A stretch of DNA of 64,000 nt from Dinoroseobacter sp049800835 (GTDB taxonomy: Bacteria; Pseudomonadota; Alphaproteobacteria; Rhodobacterales; Rhodobacteraceae). This document shows positions 9,333 to 19,600 of this stretch, piece after piece. Location: positions 372,001-436,000 of the forward strand of contig NZ_JBNAFU010000001.1 of NCBI RefSeq assembly GCF_049800835.1, read 5' to 3'. The stretch's first letter is position 1. Every line of letters starts with the position of its first letter. A model generated the notes under the pieces. The model saw only the letters and a list, made by a program, of their open reading frames with translations. It did no database searches and was not told the origin of the DNA. Made by a program: the position numbers and the translations under genes.

Positions 9333-10168
9333 TGGCACAGATCGACGGCCTTCCTCCCCTGCGCGACGTGATTGCCCAGCACGGGCTGAGCGCCAAGAAA
9401 TCGCTCGGGCAGAACTTTCTTCTGGATTTGAACCTGACCGCCCGGATCGCCCGGGTCCCCGGAGATCTGAGCGGCGCGGACGTGCTGGAAGTCGGACCCG
9501 GCCCCGGCGGTCTGACCCGGGGCCTGTTGGCCGAGGGCGCGCGCAAGGTGCTGGCGATCGAGAAAGACAGCCGATGCCTGCCGCCGCTTACGGAAATTGC
9601 AGCGGCCTATCCGGGACGTCTGGAGGTGCTTGAAGGGGATGCTCTCGACATCAACCCGTTGGCGCATCTGAGCCCGCCAATCCATATTGCGGCGAACCTG
9701 CCCTACAACGTGGGCACGGAGCTGCTGGTGCGCTGGCTGACGCCGCAGGTCTGGCCGCCCTTCTGGCAGACGCTCACGCTGATGTTTCAAAAGGAAGTCG
9801 CCAATCGCATCGTGGCCCAACCCGGCTCCAAGGCTTACGGGCGCCTCGCCATTCTCGCGCAGTGGCGGTGTGACGTTCAGATCGCCCTGACCCTGCCGCC
9901 GCAGGCCTTCGTGCCGGCACCAAAGGTCCATTCCGCAGTGGTGCATTTGCGGGCGTTGGACGCGCCGCGATATCCTGCGGACGCCGCGGTCCTGAACCGT
10001 GTGGTGGCCGCGGCCTTCAACCAGCGGCGCAAGATGCTGCGCGCCAGTCTCAAAGGCCTGTCACCGGAAATCGAGGATCATCTGAACGCCGTTGGGATCG
10101 AACCAACACGGCGCGCGGAAACGCTCAGTCTTGAGGAATTCTGTGCTCTGGCGCGCCAGTTGGCATAA
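9332..10168 (+). CDS. rsmA: 16S rRNA dimethyladenosine transferase RsmA (KsgA)
   Basis: RsmA dimethylates the two adjacent adenines in the terminal helix of 16S rRNA late in 30S assembly. The 278-residue product has the substrate-binding KKSLGQNFLLD motif near residue 24, the SAM-binding LEVGPGPGGLTRGLL motif and the catalytic NLPYNV motif. The ATG shares one base with the pdxA stop (TGATG). It ends the LPS/periplasm operon and converges on ispG with only 11 bases between them. Confidence 0.96.
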   Translation: MAQIDGLPPLRDVIAQHGLSAKKSLGQNFLLDLNLTARIARVPGDLSGADVLEVGPGPGGLTRGLLAEGARKVLAIEKDSRCLPPLTEIAAAYPGRLEVLEGDALDINPLAHLSPPIHIAANLPYNVGTELLVRWLTPQVWPPFWQTLTLMFQKEVANRIVAQPGSKAYGRLAILAQWRCDVQIALTLPPQAFVPAPKVHSAVVHLRALDAPRYPADAAVLNRVVAAAFNQRRKMLRASLKGLSPEIEDHLNAVGIEPTRRAETLSLEEFCALARQLA

Positions 10169-10179
10169 ACAGGATCTGT

Positions 10180-11313
10180 CTACTCTGCTGCTTCGGCGGC
10201 TGCGGCTTCCTCGGCGCTCAGTTCGGCAGCCTTTTTCTCAACCTGCTCCACGATGTGGTCGATCATCTGATCGTTGGACAGCTTGTGGCTTTGCTTGCCC
10301 GCAAGATACACCATGCCCGACCCTGCACCTCCGCCGGTGAAGCCGACATCGGTCATCAACGCTTCACCCGGGCCATTCACAACGCAGCCGATGATCGACA
10401 GGCTCATCGGGGTCTTGATATGCTCCAGTCGTTGTTCCAGCGCCTCGACCGTCTTGATGACGTCAAAGCCCTGTCGGGCACAGGACGGGCAGGAAATAAT
10501 GTTCACGCCCCGGTGCCGCAAACCCAGCGACTTCAGAATCTCGTAGCCGACCTTTACTTCCTCAACAGGGTCGGCACTCAGGCTGACGCGGATCGTATCA
10601 CCGATCCCCATCCATAACAGGTTTCCGAGCCCGATCGCGGATTTGATCGTGCCCGAAGTCAGACCACCCGCTTCGGTGATCCCAAGATGAATGGGCGCAT
10701 CCGTGGCCTCTGCAAGGGCTTGATACGCCGCCGCTGCAAGGAATACATCCGAGGCTTTGCAACTGATCTTGAACTCGTGGAAATCGTTATCTTCGAGAAT
10801 CTTGATGTGGTCGAGACCGGATTCAACCATGGCCTCGGGACACGGCTCGCCGTATTTCTCCAGCAGGTGCTTTTCGAGGCTGCCCGCGTTCACTCCGATC
10901 CGGATGGAACACTTGTTGTCGCGCGCGGCCTTGATCACTTCCTTGACCCGGCTTTCGTCACCGATATTGCCCGGGTTGATCCGCAGGCATGCCGCCCCGG
11001 CCTCTGCCGCCTCGACGCCGCGCTTGTAGTGAAAGTGGATGTCCGCCACGATTGGCACCGGGCTTTCGCGCACGATCTCCTTTAGTGCCCTGGAACTGTC
11101 CTGATCCGGCACGGAAATACGCACGATATCGGCGCCGGCCTCCGCCGCAGCTTGTACCTGCGCAATCGTCGCCTTCACGTCCGGCGTGAGCGTATTGGTC
11201 ATGGTCTGCACAGTGATTGGGGCATCTCCCCCCACCGGGACGGACCCGACCATGATCTGACGGCTTTTCCGCCTGTAGATGTTGCGCCAGGGACGAACCG
11301 AGTTGAGCGACAT
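10180..11313 (-). CDS. ispG: 4-hydroxy-3-methylbut-2-enyl diphosphate synthase (IspG/GcpE)
   Basis: IspG is the [4Fe-4S] enzyme of the non-mevalonate isoprenoid pathway that converts MEcPP to HMBPP. The 377-residue product has the three cluster cysteines in SCPSCARQGF and GCVVNGPGEA, and an N-terminal TIM-barrel part starting RQIMVGSVPVGGDAPI. The start MSLNSVRPWRN is an ATG and removes an upstream extension. It lies 131 bases downstream of the RodZ-like gene, an order also seen in E. coli (rodZ-ispG). Confidence 0.95.
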   Translation of the reverse strand: MSLNSVRPWRNIYRRKSRQIMVGSVPVGGDAPITVQTMTNTLTPDVKATIAQVQAAAEAGADIVRISVPDQDSSRALKEIVRESPVPIVADIHFHYKRGVEAAEAGAACLRINPGNIGDESRVKEVIKAARDNKCSIRIGVNAGSLEKHLLEKYGEPCPEAMVESGLDHIKILEDNDFHEFKISCKASDVFLAAAAYQALAEATDAPIHLGITEAGGLTSGTIKSAIGLGNLLWMGIGDTIRVSLSADPVEEVKVGYEILKSLGLRHRGVNIISCPSCARQGFDVIKTVEALEQRLEHIKTPMSLSIIGCVVNGPGEALMTDVGFTGGGAGSGMVYLAGKQSHKLSNDQMIDHIVEQVEKKAAELSAEEAAAAEAAE

Positions 11314-11421
11314 GAGTAATTTCCGTCTGACAGTGCATCTGTAAGGGTACGCGACGACGCTGCCCAAGACAATGACAGCTTCCGTACGAGGATGTAATGC
11401 AGACGGGTTTTTCGGTCCAGA

Positions 11422-11441
11422 GCGCGACGCTTTTGTCGCGC
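11422..11441 (-). other. Hairpin just after the RodZ-like gene
   Basis: A 7-bp stem (GCGCGAC/GTCGCGC) with a 6-base loop starts three bases after the stop codon at 11445. There is no T run on the minus strand, so it may protect a 3' end or be fortuitous rather than terminate transcription. Confidence 0.35.
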
Positions 11442-11444
11442 CCC

Positions 11445-12674
11445 CTATTCTGCGACTTCGGGTCCTTCGCCATCGCCAAGATTGGCCTCGGCCACGGCGA
11501 TGATCTCGGCCGTCCGAGGATCGGTCGCAAGATCAGCAAGGGCATAGGCGGTTTGCAAGCTATCACGTGACAACGCGACATTTGACGCGACCGTTCCCGA
11601 TGCCCCGGCAGGACCAAACGCCTCCCCGTCCACGAGGAAATAGACAGACCCTGAATTGCCGGCGCGCAGGATTGCGGGTTCTTCTGACGCGGGCAGCACG
11701 AAGGTTTCGCCACGTTCGAGCACTTTCTCAAGCAGGATGGTGCCATCTGCGGACCGGACGCGCACCCAAGCCGGGTTCACGGCAACCAACGCCACCTCGG
11801 GCGGTGGCGGAGCGGTAACCTGAACCGGCGCGATCGGCCCGAACACGGTCGCCGGATCAATTTCGGCAACTTGCGGTTCCGGTGGCGTCGGGGGAGCGCG
11901 CCACAAGCCGGTTGCGTTCGGATCGATGGTGGCAATGGGACCATCGCGTGACGCCAGAACCGGCACATCCAGCGCGGCAGGACGATAGAGGCGATCCAGC
12001 GCCTCCGTCGTGGGCGCTGTCAACTCGGCAATCTTGGGCGCATCGGTGTCGCGTACCGCAGGTGCAAGCGGGTCAACCGTTGCCACCACGCCCGGCTCAC
12101 TTTCGACGGGTACCATCGTCACGCGCTGGATTTGCTGAAGGATCGACCAGCCGCCATAACCAAGCCCGGCAATCAGCCCGACCAACACGATCAGCGACCC
12201 CAGCGCGCCGGGGTTCATGGAGGCAAAAAACGGCTCCTGGACGGGGGTCAACGTCCGGGCCGAGGCGAGCAACGGATCCTCCGCCACCGCCTTGCGGCTT
12301 TTTTTCGGTTTCGCGGCGGGCGCCTCGGACAGCTTGGTGCTGCTGGCCTCGGGCTGCATACCATGAACGCCGGCAAACCCGCTTTCCTCGCAGAACTTCT
12401 CAAACGCCCAATCCGGGTCCAATCCGAGGTAACGCGAGTAGGACCGCACGTAGCCAGCGATGAAGCCCGGCGTGTCGAACACGGACGGATCGGCGTTTTC
12501 GATGGCAACGATGTAATTGGCCTTGATCCGCAACTCGCGCTGAACGTCCAGCAGCGACTTTCCGATGGTGGCCCGCTCGCCGCGCATCACGTCGCCAAGC
12601 GACAGAGCGTAGTCGTCAAATCCCTTTAGATTTGACGTCTCCTCTTCCGTGCGCTGCGGTTTGCGCCCGATCAT
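11445..12674 (-). CDS. rodZ: RodZ-like cytoskeletal membrane protein (HTH_25, DUF4115)
   Basis: RodZ-type proteins link the MreB cytoskeleton to the cell-wall elongation machinery. The 409-residue product has a cytoplasmic helix-turn-helix domain at about 25-90 (SLGDVMRGERATIGKS... AIENADPSVFDTPGFIAGYVRSY). A lysine- and alanine-rich linker follows, then one membrane helix at about 157-179 and a proline-rich periplasmic region. A DUF4115-like C-terminal domain contains WVRVRSADGTILLEKVLERG. The start at MIGRKPQRTEEE has GGCAGG upstream. The next gene on the strand is ispG. Which MreB partner it serves cannot be seen here. Confidence 0.8.
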   Translation of the reverse strand: MIGRKPQRTEEETSNLKGFDDYALSLGDVMRGERATIGKSLLDVQRELRIKANYIVAIENADPSVFDTPGFIAGYVRSYSRYLGLDPDWAFEKFCEESGFAGVHGMQPEASSTKLSEAPAAKPKKSRKAVAEDPLLASARTLTPVQEPFFASMNPGALGSLIVLVGLIAGLGYGGWSILQQIQRVTMVPVESEPGVVATVDPLAPAVRDTDAPKIAELTAPTTEALDRLYRPAALDVPVLASRDGPIATIDPNATGLWRAPPTPPEPQVAEIDPATVFGPIAPVQVTAPPPPEVALVAVNPAWVRVRSADGTILLEKVLERGETFVLPASEEPAILRAGNSGSVYFLVDGEAFGPAGASGTVASNVALSRDSLQTAYALADLATDPRTAEIIAVAEANLGDGEGPEVAE

Positions 12675-12778
12675 CGAACCTGCCCTTATCTGTGCTCCCA
12701 CGGACTTATCGCCGATTCGCACATGCTCTGCCTAGGGTAGACCGTAGCACATTAAGATTTTGACGTTAGGGGAAATGT

Positions 12779-14002
12779 TTACGCGCTAAGCTCTTGGCGC
12801 GATAGCGCGCAATGGCTCCAGAGCCCGTCCATCGCCCGCACCAGGTCATCGATCATACGCGGTGTGTGCACTGGCGATGGCGTGAAACGCAAGCGCTCTG
12901 TCCCACGAGGAACCGTCGGGAAGTTGATGGGTTGCACGTAGACGCCGTGGTCTTCGAGCAGCTTGTCAGAAATAATCTTGGTGTGGACAGGATCGCCCAC
13001 GATGACCGGCACGATATGGCTCCCGTGGTCAATGATCGGCAGCCCCATGCCCTTCAGCCGCGCCTTCAGCACGCGCGCGCGATCCTGGTGGATGTCGCGC
13101 AGGGATTGGTCGGTCTTGAGGTGCCGCACGGACGCAGCCGCCCCGGCCGCGACGACCGGCGGAATTGATGTCGTGAAGATGAAGCCCGGCGCATAAGACC
13201 TTACGGCGTCAACCATTTTTGCGGAGGCCGCGATGTAGCCCCCCATGACGCCAAACGCCTTGCCCAACGTGCCATTGATGATGTCGATGCGATCCATCAG
13301 GCCCAACTGCTCGGCCACGCCAGCGCCGCGCGGGCCATACATGCCAACAGCGTGCACCTCATCGATATAGGTCAGGGCGCCAAACTCGTCCGCCAGATCG
13401 CAGACCTCCTTGATCGGACCAAAATCGCCGTCCATCGAGTAGATGGACTCGAAGGCTATGACCTTGGGGGCGTCCGCAGGCAGGCCTTCGAGAATTTCGC
13501 GCAAGTGATCCAAGTCGTTATGTCGGAAAATATGCTTCGGGCAGTTGCCGTGGCGGATGCCCTGGATCATCGACGCGTGGTTCAGCGCGTCCGAAATGAT
13601 GTGCAGGCCCGGGAACAGGATCGGCAGGGTCGACAACGTGGCATCATTCGCGATGTAGGCGGAGGTAAACAGCAGAGCTGCTTCCTTGCCATGCAGGTCG
13701 GCAAGTTCGGCCTCCAGCGCATTATGGTAGACTGTCGTGCCCGAAATGTTGCGCGTTCCGCCTGACCCCGCACCCGTTGCGTCGAGCGCTTCGTGCATCG
13801 CGTTCAGAACGACCGGGTGCTGGCCCATCCCGAGGTAGTCGTTTCCACACCATACGGTGATGTTCTTTTTCGCCCCATCGGGACGCGTCCAAACCGCGTG
13901 GGGAAAGGCATCCTTGCGGCGTTCGATGTCGATGAATGTACGGTAGCGGCCTTCGTCATGCAGGCGTTGGAGTGCTGTGTCGAGATGTACAGTATAATCC
14001 AA
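12779..14002 (-). CDS. hemA: 5-aminolevulinate synthase (C4 pathway)
   Basis: ALAS condenses glycine with succinyl-CoA to give 5-aminolevulinate, the first step of tetrapyrrole synthesis in alphaproteobacteria. The 407-residue pyridoxal-phosphate enzyme shows the glycine-rich GAGSGGTRNISGTT stretch, YIDEVHAVGMYG and the PLP lysine K248 in NGTLGKAFG, the same number as in Rhodobacter. The C-terminal PTVPRGTERLRFTPSPVH is also typical. The start codon is TTG, with GGAG seven bases upstream. An FNR-type box lies about 90 bases upstream, which suggests oxygen-dependent control. Confidence 0.96.
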   Translation of the reverse strand: MDYTVHLDTALQRLHDEGRYRTFIDIERRKDAFPHAVWTRPDGAKKNITVWCGNDYLGMGQHPVVLNAMHEALDATGAGSGGTRNISGTTVYHNALEAELADLHGKEAALLFTSAYIANDATLSTLPILFPGLHIISDALNHASMIQGIRHGNCPKHIFRHNDLDHLREILEGLPADAPKVIAFESIYSMDGDFGPIKEVCDLADEFGALTYIDEVHAVGMYGPRGAGVAEQLGLMDRIDIINGTLGKAFGVMGGYIAASAKMVDAVRSYAPGFIFTTSIPPVVAAGAAASVRHLKTDQSLRDIHQDRARVLKARLKGMGLPIIDHGSHIVPVIVGDPVHTKIISDKLLEDHGVYVQPINFPTVPRGTERLRFTPSPVHTPRMIDDLVRAMDGLWSHCALSRQELSA

Positions 14003-14090
14003 GGGGTCACTCCGTGGGCCGTCTGTGTCGATGTTTGGCCAAAGCTAGGCCGCTCATACGAGAATTAACAATGCGCAAAATGCCGCTGCT

Positions 14091-14104
14091 TTGACCGAGA
14101 TCAA
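14091..14104. promoter_or_regulatory. FNR/FnrL-type binding site upstream of hemA
   Basis: TTGACCGAGATCAA matches the FNR-family consensus TTGAT-N4-ATCAA at nine of ten defined positions. It lies in the 201-base region between the divergent hemA and M20 dipeptidase genes, centred about 95 bases upstream of the hemA start codon. Oxygen control of hemA through FnrL is known in Rhodobacter. That this copy is functional is an inference. Confidence 0.72.
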
Positions 14105-14203
14105 GATCAATCCTGCGACTTAGGTGCTGCCTGTGATCTGGACACTGGTACGCCGACCGCTACGGTGTCGCAAGACAGTTTCACGACACACCTTCAGGAC
14201 CTT

Positions 14204-15580
14204 ATGACAGTAACTTCCGTTCTCGATCGGATAGATGCCGATCTGCCCAACGCGCTGGACCGATTGCAGGCCTTTTTGCGCATTCCTTCGATCTCCACCG
14301 ATCCGGCTTATGCAGACGCGTGCGACGCGGCTGCAGACTGGCTCGTGGCCGAGCTTCGCGCACTTGGAGCGGAGGCCTCAAAGCGCCCCACCCCGGGACG
14401 GCCCATGGTGGTAGGACATCTGGATGGCGACGGGCCAGAAGTGCTGTTTTATGGTCATTACGACGTGCAACCCGTGGATCCGCTGGATTTGTGGAACAGC
14501 CCGCCTTTCGAGCCGGAACTTCAGGACACTCCAAATGGTCGGGTCATTCGGGGGCGCGGGACCGCCGATGACAAGGGGCAGCTGATGACTTTTGTCGAAG
14601 CCTGCCGGAACTGGCTCGAAGAACACGAACGCCTGCCCGCAAAGATCACGTTCTTCTTTGAAGGAGAGGAGGAATCCGGGTCCCCCTCGCTGATCCCTTT
14701 CCTGAAAGACAACGCCGATGAGTTGCGCAAAGAGCTTGCGCTGATTTGCGACACAGGTCTGTTCAACGACACGACACCGGCCATTATCACGTCCCTGCGC
14801 GGGATGCTGGGGCAGGAAGTGATCCTGCGCGGCGCAAGCCGCGATCTGCATTCAGGGTCTTACGGCGGACCGGCAGCGAACCCGATCAAGGTCCTGTCCC
14901 ATGTTCTTGCCGGCTTGCATGATGATACCGGAGGCGTAACCCTGCCCGGGTTCTACGACGGGGTGCAGGTTCTGACCGACAGGCAACGCGCAGATTGGGA
15001 TGCTCTGGGTTTTGAGGCAGACAGCTTTCTCGGCGAAGTCGGACTGTCGATGCCCGCGGGCGAACGAGATTTCTCGGCGCTTGAACAGATTTGGGCGCGC
15101 CCGACCTGCGAGATCAACGGCATTCGCGGCGGGTATGCGGGCGATGGGTTCAAAACGGTTCTGCCCGCGGAGGCCGCCGCGAAGATCAGCTTCCGCCTTG
15201 TCGGCACACAGGACCCGATCGCAATCCGCGAGGCATTCCAGAGCTATGTCCGCAGCATGCTGCCGCCGGACATGGAGGTGGAATTCATCAACCACGGGGC
15301 GTCGCAAGCCTCCGTGATGGAGGCGTCGCACCCCGTGTTCGAACAGGCGCGCCTTGCGTTGACGGAAGAATGGCAGCATCCCGCGACCTTTACCGGCGCA
15401 GGTGGATCGATCCCGGTCGCAGGATACTTCAAATCCATTCTCGGCATGGACAGTCTCCTTGCGGGCTGGGGCAAGGATGATGACGGGCTGCATTCGCCGA
15501 ACGAAAAATACGACGTTGAAAGTTTTCACAAAGGCACGCGGTCCTGGGCGCGGGTGCTCGGCAAACTGGCGGAAGGCTAG
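14204..15580 (+). CDS. M20 family dipeptidase
   Basis: This is a zinc-dependent metallopeptidase of the M20 (CNDP/dapE-like) group, expected to hydrolyse small peptides in the cytosol. The 458-residue product has the metal-ligand motifs FYGHYDVQPVDP, GRGTADDKGQ and FEGEEESGS, plus a later dimerisation domain around residues 190-330. A GTG 39 bases upstream is also in frame. The ATG is preferred because AGGA lies 4 bases before it and it gives the usual N-terminus. It is divergent from hemA and overlaps the convergent queA by four bases. The natural substrate is unknown. Confidence 0.86.
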   Translation: MTVTSVLDRIDADLPNALDRLQAFLRIPSISTDPAYADACDAAADWLVAELRALGAEASKRPTPGRPMVVGHLDGDGPEVLFYGHYDVQPVDPLDLWNSPPFEPELQDTPNGRVIRGRGTADDKGQLMTFVEACRNWLEEHERLPAKITFFFEGEEESGSPSLIPFLKDNADELRKELALICDTGLFNDTTPAIITSLRGMLGQEVILRGASRDLHSGSYGGPAANPIKVLSHVLAGLHDDTGGVTLPGFYDGVQVLTDRQRADWDALGFEADSFLGEVGLSMPAGERDFSALEQIWARPTCEINGIRGGYAGDGFKTVLPAEAAAKISFRLVGTQDPIAIREAFQSYVRSMLPPDMEVEFINHGASQASVMEASHPVFEQARLALTEEWQHPATFTGAGGSIPVAGYFKSILGMDSLLAGWGKDDDGLHSPNEKYDVESFHKGTRSWARVLGKLAEG

Positions 15581-16647
15581 CGGCGGCCTTCCGGGATCAA
15601 CAGCGAACTGTCCCCGTAAGAGAAAAACCGATAACCTTCTGCGACAGCGTGGGCATAGATCTGCATCACGCGTTCACGCCCCATCAGTGCGGAGACCAGC
15701 ATCATCAACGTCGATCTGGGCAGATGAAAATTTGTCATCAGCGCGTCGGTGATCCTGAAACGATAGCCGGGGTATATGAAGATGTCCGTGTCGCCTTCCC
15801 AGGCGGACAACGTTCCATCGTTCTGCGCCGCGGTTTCGAGCAGGCGCAGCGCGGTCGTTCCAACCGGGATGATCCGCCCGCCTGCCGCGCGGGTTGCATT
15901 GATTTCCTGCGCGGATCGCGCCGGGATCTCCCCCCATTCGGCGTGCATCTTGTGGGTGGTCACGTCCTCCACCTTCACCGGCAGAAACGTTCCCGCGCCG
16001 ACGTGGAGCGTGACAAAAGACATCTCCACCCCGCGTGCACGCAGGGCCTCCAGCAGTGGCGGGTCGAAATGCAGTGACGCGGTCGGGGCCGCCACCGCAC
16101 CGCTGTGTTTGGCAAACACTGTCTGGTAGTCGTCCTTGTCGCGCGCATCCGCCGGGCGCTTGCCCGCGATGTAGGGCGGCAGCGGCATTGCCCCTGCCTC
16201 CGCCAGAGCAGCGTCAAACTCCTCGCCCGCCAAGTTGAACTCTAGCCGAAGGCGGTCGGTGGCTTTTTCGGCAACCCGCGCTGACAATTGTGCCGAGAAA
16301 ATGATCTCTTCACCTTCCGAGACCTTGCGCAACGGCTTGGCCAGCGCCCACCAACCGCCTGCTGCCGCAGGCTCGGTCAGGGTGACTTCAACCTTTGCCG
16401 TCACCTGCCCCTGCGCACTTTGACGGGTTCTGCTGCCAAAGAGGCGCGCGGGGATCACCTTGGTGTTGTTCAATACCAGCCGGTCGCCGGGTCGCAATTC
16501 GCGCACCAGGTCCGTCACGATGCAGTCCCGGATCGGGCGCGCGCCCTCCGCCACCAGCAAGCGGGCCGACGAGCGGGGGGAGACCGGGCGGGTTGCGATC
16601 AACGCCTCCGGAAGATCGAAATCGAAATCGGCGAGGGTCAGGGTCAT
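15577..16647 (-). CDS. queA: S-adenosylmethionine:tRNA ribosyltransferase-isomerase (QueA)
   Basis: QueA transfers the ribosyl part of SAM to 7-aminomethyl-7-deazaguanine in tRNA, making epoxyqueuosine. The 356-residue product begins MTLTLADFDFDLPEALIATRP. It contains RLVLNNTKVIPARL, the HVGAGTFLPVKVEDVTTHKMHAE stretch and the C-terminal TNFHLPRSTLMMLVSAL and YGDSSLL segments, all family marks. It lies 13 bases downstream of the AsmA-like gene, probably in the same transcript. Confidence 0.96.
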   Translation of the reverse strand: MTLTLADFDFDLPEALIATRPVSPRSSARLLVAEGARPIRDCIVTDLVRELRPGDRLVLNNTKVIPARLFGSRTRQSAQGQVTAKVEVTLTEPAAAGGWWALAKPLRKVSEGEEIIFSAQLSARVAEKATDRLRLEFNLAGEEFDAALAEAGAMPLPPYIAGKRPADARDKDDYQTVFAKHSGAVAAPTASLHFDPPLLEALRARGVEMSFVTLHVGAGTFLPVKVEDVTTHKMHAEWGEIPARSAQEINATRAAGGRIIPVGTTALRLLETAAQNDGTLSAWEGDTDIFIYPGYRFRITDALMTNFHLPRSTLMMLVSALMGRERVMQIYAHAVAEGYRFFSYGDSSLLIPEGRR

Positions 16648-16660
16648 CCTGCGAAACGGC

Positions 16661-19600
16661 CTATTGTGTCAGCTGTGGCGGTGGCCGGCGGAAAAGGTCC
16701 CGAAAGATGCCCGGTGTCAAGACCGAGAAAGGATTGACCGTCACGCGCGGCGCCGCCCGTGGGCCTTCGACGCGGTAGTTCACGCCGATCAGCCCTTCGC
16801 CGGGTGTTCCGAACAACCCGCCCCCCAGCGAGTTGATCATGTAAAAGGGCGACACCACGCCTTGCAGGTCGATCCGGTTGCTCTGCGGCATCACGACCCC
16901 TTCGAATGTGATCCCCAGCGAAGGACCGTTCGCCAGACCGTTTTGCAACCCGATACCGCGCGACATCAGTTGCAGGTCGGCAGATACCTCGGTCAGGGAT
17001 ATCCCACCGCCCGTCGCCAATTGCTCGACCAGCCCGACGATGGACAAGGCTGAAAGCACCTCCACAGCGGCGGGGTTTTCCACCAGCAGCGTATCGGCAA
17101 TCTTCAATTGGCCGACATAATCGCCCTTGGTCGCTGTCTCCTCGATCATCAGGTCCAACTGTCCGCCGCGCAGGTTGGTCAGGATACCCGCCGACGCCAG
17201 AAGCCCGCCGCCGTCACCCGATGCAAGGCGCAGCGACTGGCGGCCATTCGGCCCGGGCCCGATTTCCAAACGTACCTGTGCACGGCCGTTTAGCGTCCCT
17301 GTCACCTCTCCGGTAAAAACACGCCCTGCGGAAATCGTGCCGCGCACGTTCTGCAAGGCAATACCATCAGCAACGATCACCTCATCAAGTCGCAGGGCGA
17401 AGGCACCCGCTTGCCCTCCGCCTGACCCGGTCGGCAACGAGGGGCGTGCACGCAAGTCAACCTGTCCTCCGGTCAACACGATGGTCGGGGACTGGTCCGG
17501 CCCGCGCACGACAAGTTCGACCTGCACGTCCAGCCAGTCGGCCAACGCAAAGCGTTCCAATTGCAGCCATTCGAGGCTGCTGTCCTCGGCAGACAGGCGC
17601 AGATTTCCCCGTGCTTCGAGACCGCGCGCAGACAGCGCCAGGCGGTCCACCTGCGGCGGCTGACCCAAGGTGATCTGCGCATCGAACGCAGCTGTCGAAT
17701 TTTCGGGCTTGGACCAGCCCAAGGCCGGAACAGAGACGCCCAATCCGGTGAGTTCGGACGTCACCACAAGTTCGGGCGCAACATCCGGCCCCGACAGCGT
17801 CAGCCGGTAGCGCGCCTCGGTCTCTGTCCCCGTGACGGCATCTGGCGGCAGGCGCACCCCGATGGAGGCCAGCCGATCAGCATTCACGCGCGCCGTTCCG
17901 CTGATGACCGTGGGGGCAGGATCTGCGTCCGGGCTCAATGGCAGGGCAAGGTCAAAGCTTACCGGCATGTCGGCCAACAGCCCAAAACCGCCAAGCTCGA
18001 CCCGCGATTGCGAAAGCCCGACATTGATCGTGGCCTCCGACAGATCAAGCGTCTCCGTTATCCCTGCAATCGCGCCGTCCGACACCTGCGCATCCACGAT
18101 CAACCTTGGCAGGTCGAACGCCGCGCCCCTGCGCAGCGGGATCAGGAAATCAGCCGAGCCCGCGACCTTTCCCGCGATCTTGTCCAACGGCATCGGGAAC
18201 CTTTCACCAAGACGCACAGGTGCGCGATCCAGCACGTCGAACAGCGTCGTTGCCGGACCGTTCACAGCCAGTCTCAAACGCGCGTCGGTTCCCTTGATCC
18301 GGGTGTCCACCACTTCGAAACTGGACCCGTCGACCGAGACCGGCACTGCCCCTTGGGGCGCAATTTCCCCCGCACCCACGCGGATCAGAAAGCGGTTGTC
18401 GAACAGGGTCGCATGGCCATGCGCGGAAATCAGGTCGGGGAACTCCGGCAAAACCCAGACCACCGCGTTCTCATAACCGAAGCTTACCCCGATTTCCGGC
18501 TTTGCACCCCGTGTCAGGCGCACTGCCGCTTGGGTGTCCAGCAAAGTACCCTCGCGCAGGTTGTCTGCCAGCCAGCGGCCCAGTTTGCTGCCCTTGCCCT
18601 CTGCCGGCCAGAATTGTGCAACACGCGTTGCTGCGATGCGTGGCAGGTGAAGATCGAGCGCGAGCGCCGGAGGCGCATCGAGAGGCCAGTTCACCCGACC
18701 TGTCCCCGTGGCACGCGCGTCGGTGCCGTGATCTGCCAACTGGACCAACCCCAAATCGAGCCTGCGCGCGGGTCCGGAAAATCGGCCTTCCACGCGCAGA
18801 CCCATGTCCTGCGCGTCCGTGCGCAGTTTTGGGGTCAGTTTCGCGTAATCGATCCGCCCTGTCAGCGCGAACTGGACATCCGGCCAGATCGCGTCGCCTT
18901 TGCCGGGCACGAGATCGATCGTGCCCGACAGGGCGCCTCTGGCCAGATCCGAACGAAGGTCGACGTCCGACAGGGTGAACCTTTGCAGCCCCGGATCAAA
19001 CGCCAACGACAGGGTCGCAGCATCGATCGCGACAGGATCGGCTTGCCACGGCACCTCAACGCCCCCCGCGCCAAGGGTCACGCGCCCTGACAACCCATCC
19101 AGCGCGCCATCCGGGGCGAGTGCGCCATCAAGTTGTGCGGTCACCGATCCGTCAAAAGCCGAAAGCGCCGCGAAAGCGGGTGACTGCTGTGCGAGCAGGC
19201 CCGCCGGAAGATCGCGCAGCCGCAAGGACATCCGCGTCTCGGGCGCATGCCGTTCGGTCTCAAAGCGCAAGGAGGCCCCTGCACCCGGCGGGGCGCCTTC
19301 GAGATCAAGCGCCAGCGCAATACCGATCCGGGTCTGACCGACATCAACCCGCGCGACCCCGCCGGACAAAGTAACACCGCGCCCAAGCCCGCCGCCGGTC
19401 ACCTGTAGACTCAGGTTCGACAGGATCAACGTTTCAAGCTGATCAAGCGGCGCACGGTCGAAAAACGCCTCGATCCCCGCAATGACAGCGGGCAACGAGG
19501 GCCCCTCACTGAGCGTTTCGCCGGATTGAAGGGCAAGCTGCGTGAACCCGTCAGCGCGCCGCGTGACCCGCAAGGCCGCCCCGTCGATGGTCACATCCAG

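Noticed and set aside
17561..19090. 509-codon open frame opposite the AsmA-like gene
   Set aside because: It is the complement of a clear 1112-residue coding region in GC-rich DNA. Its translation is Arg/Gln-rich with no domain.
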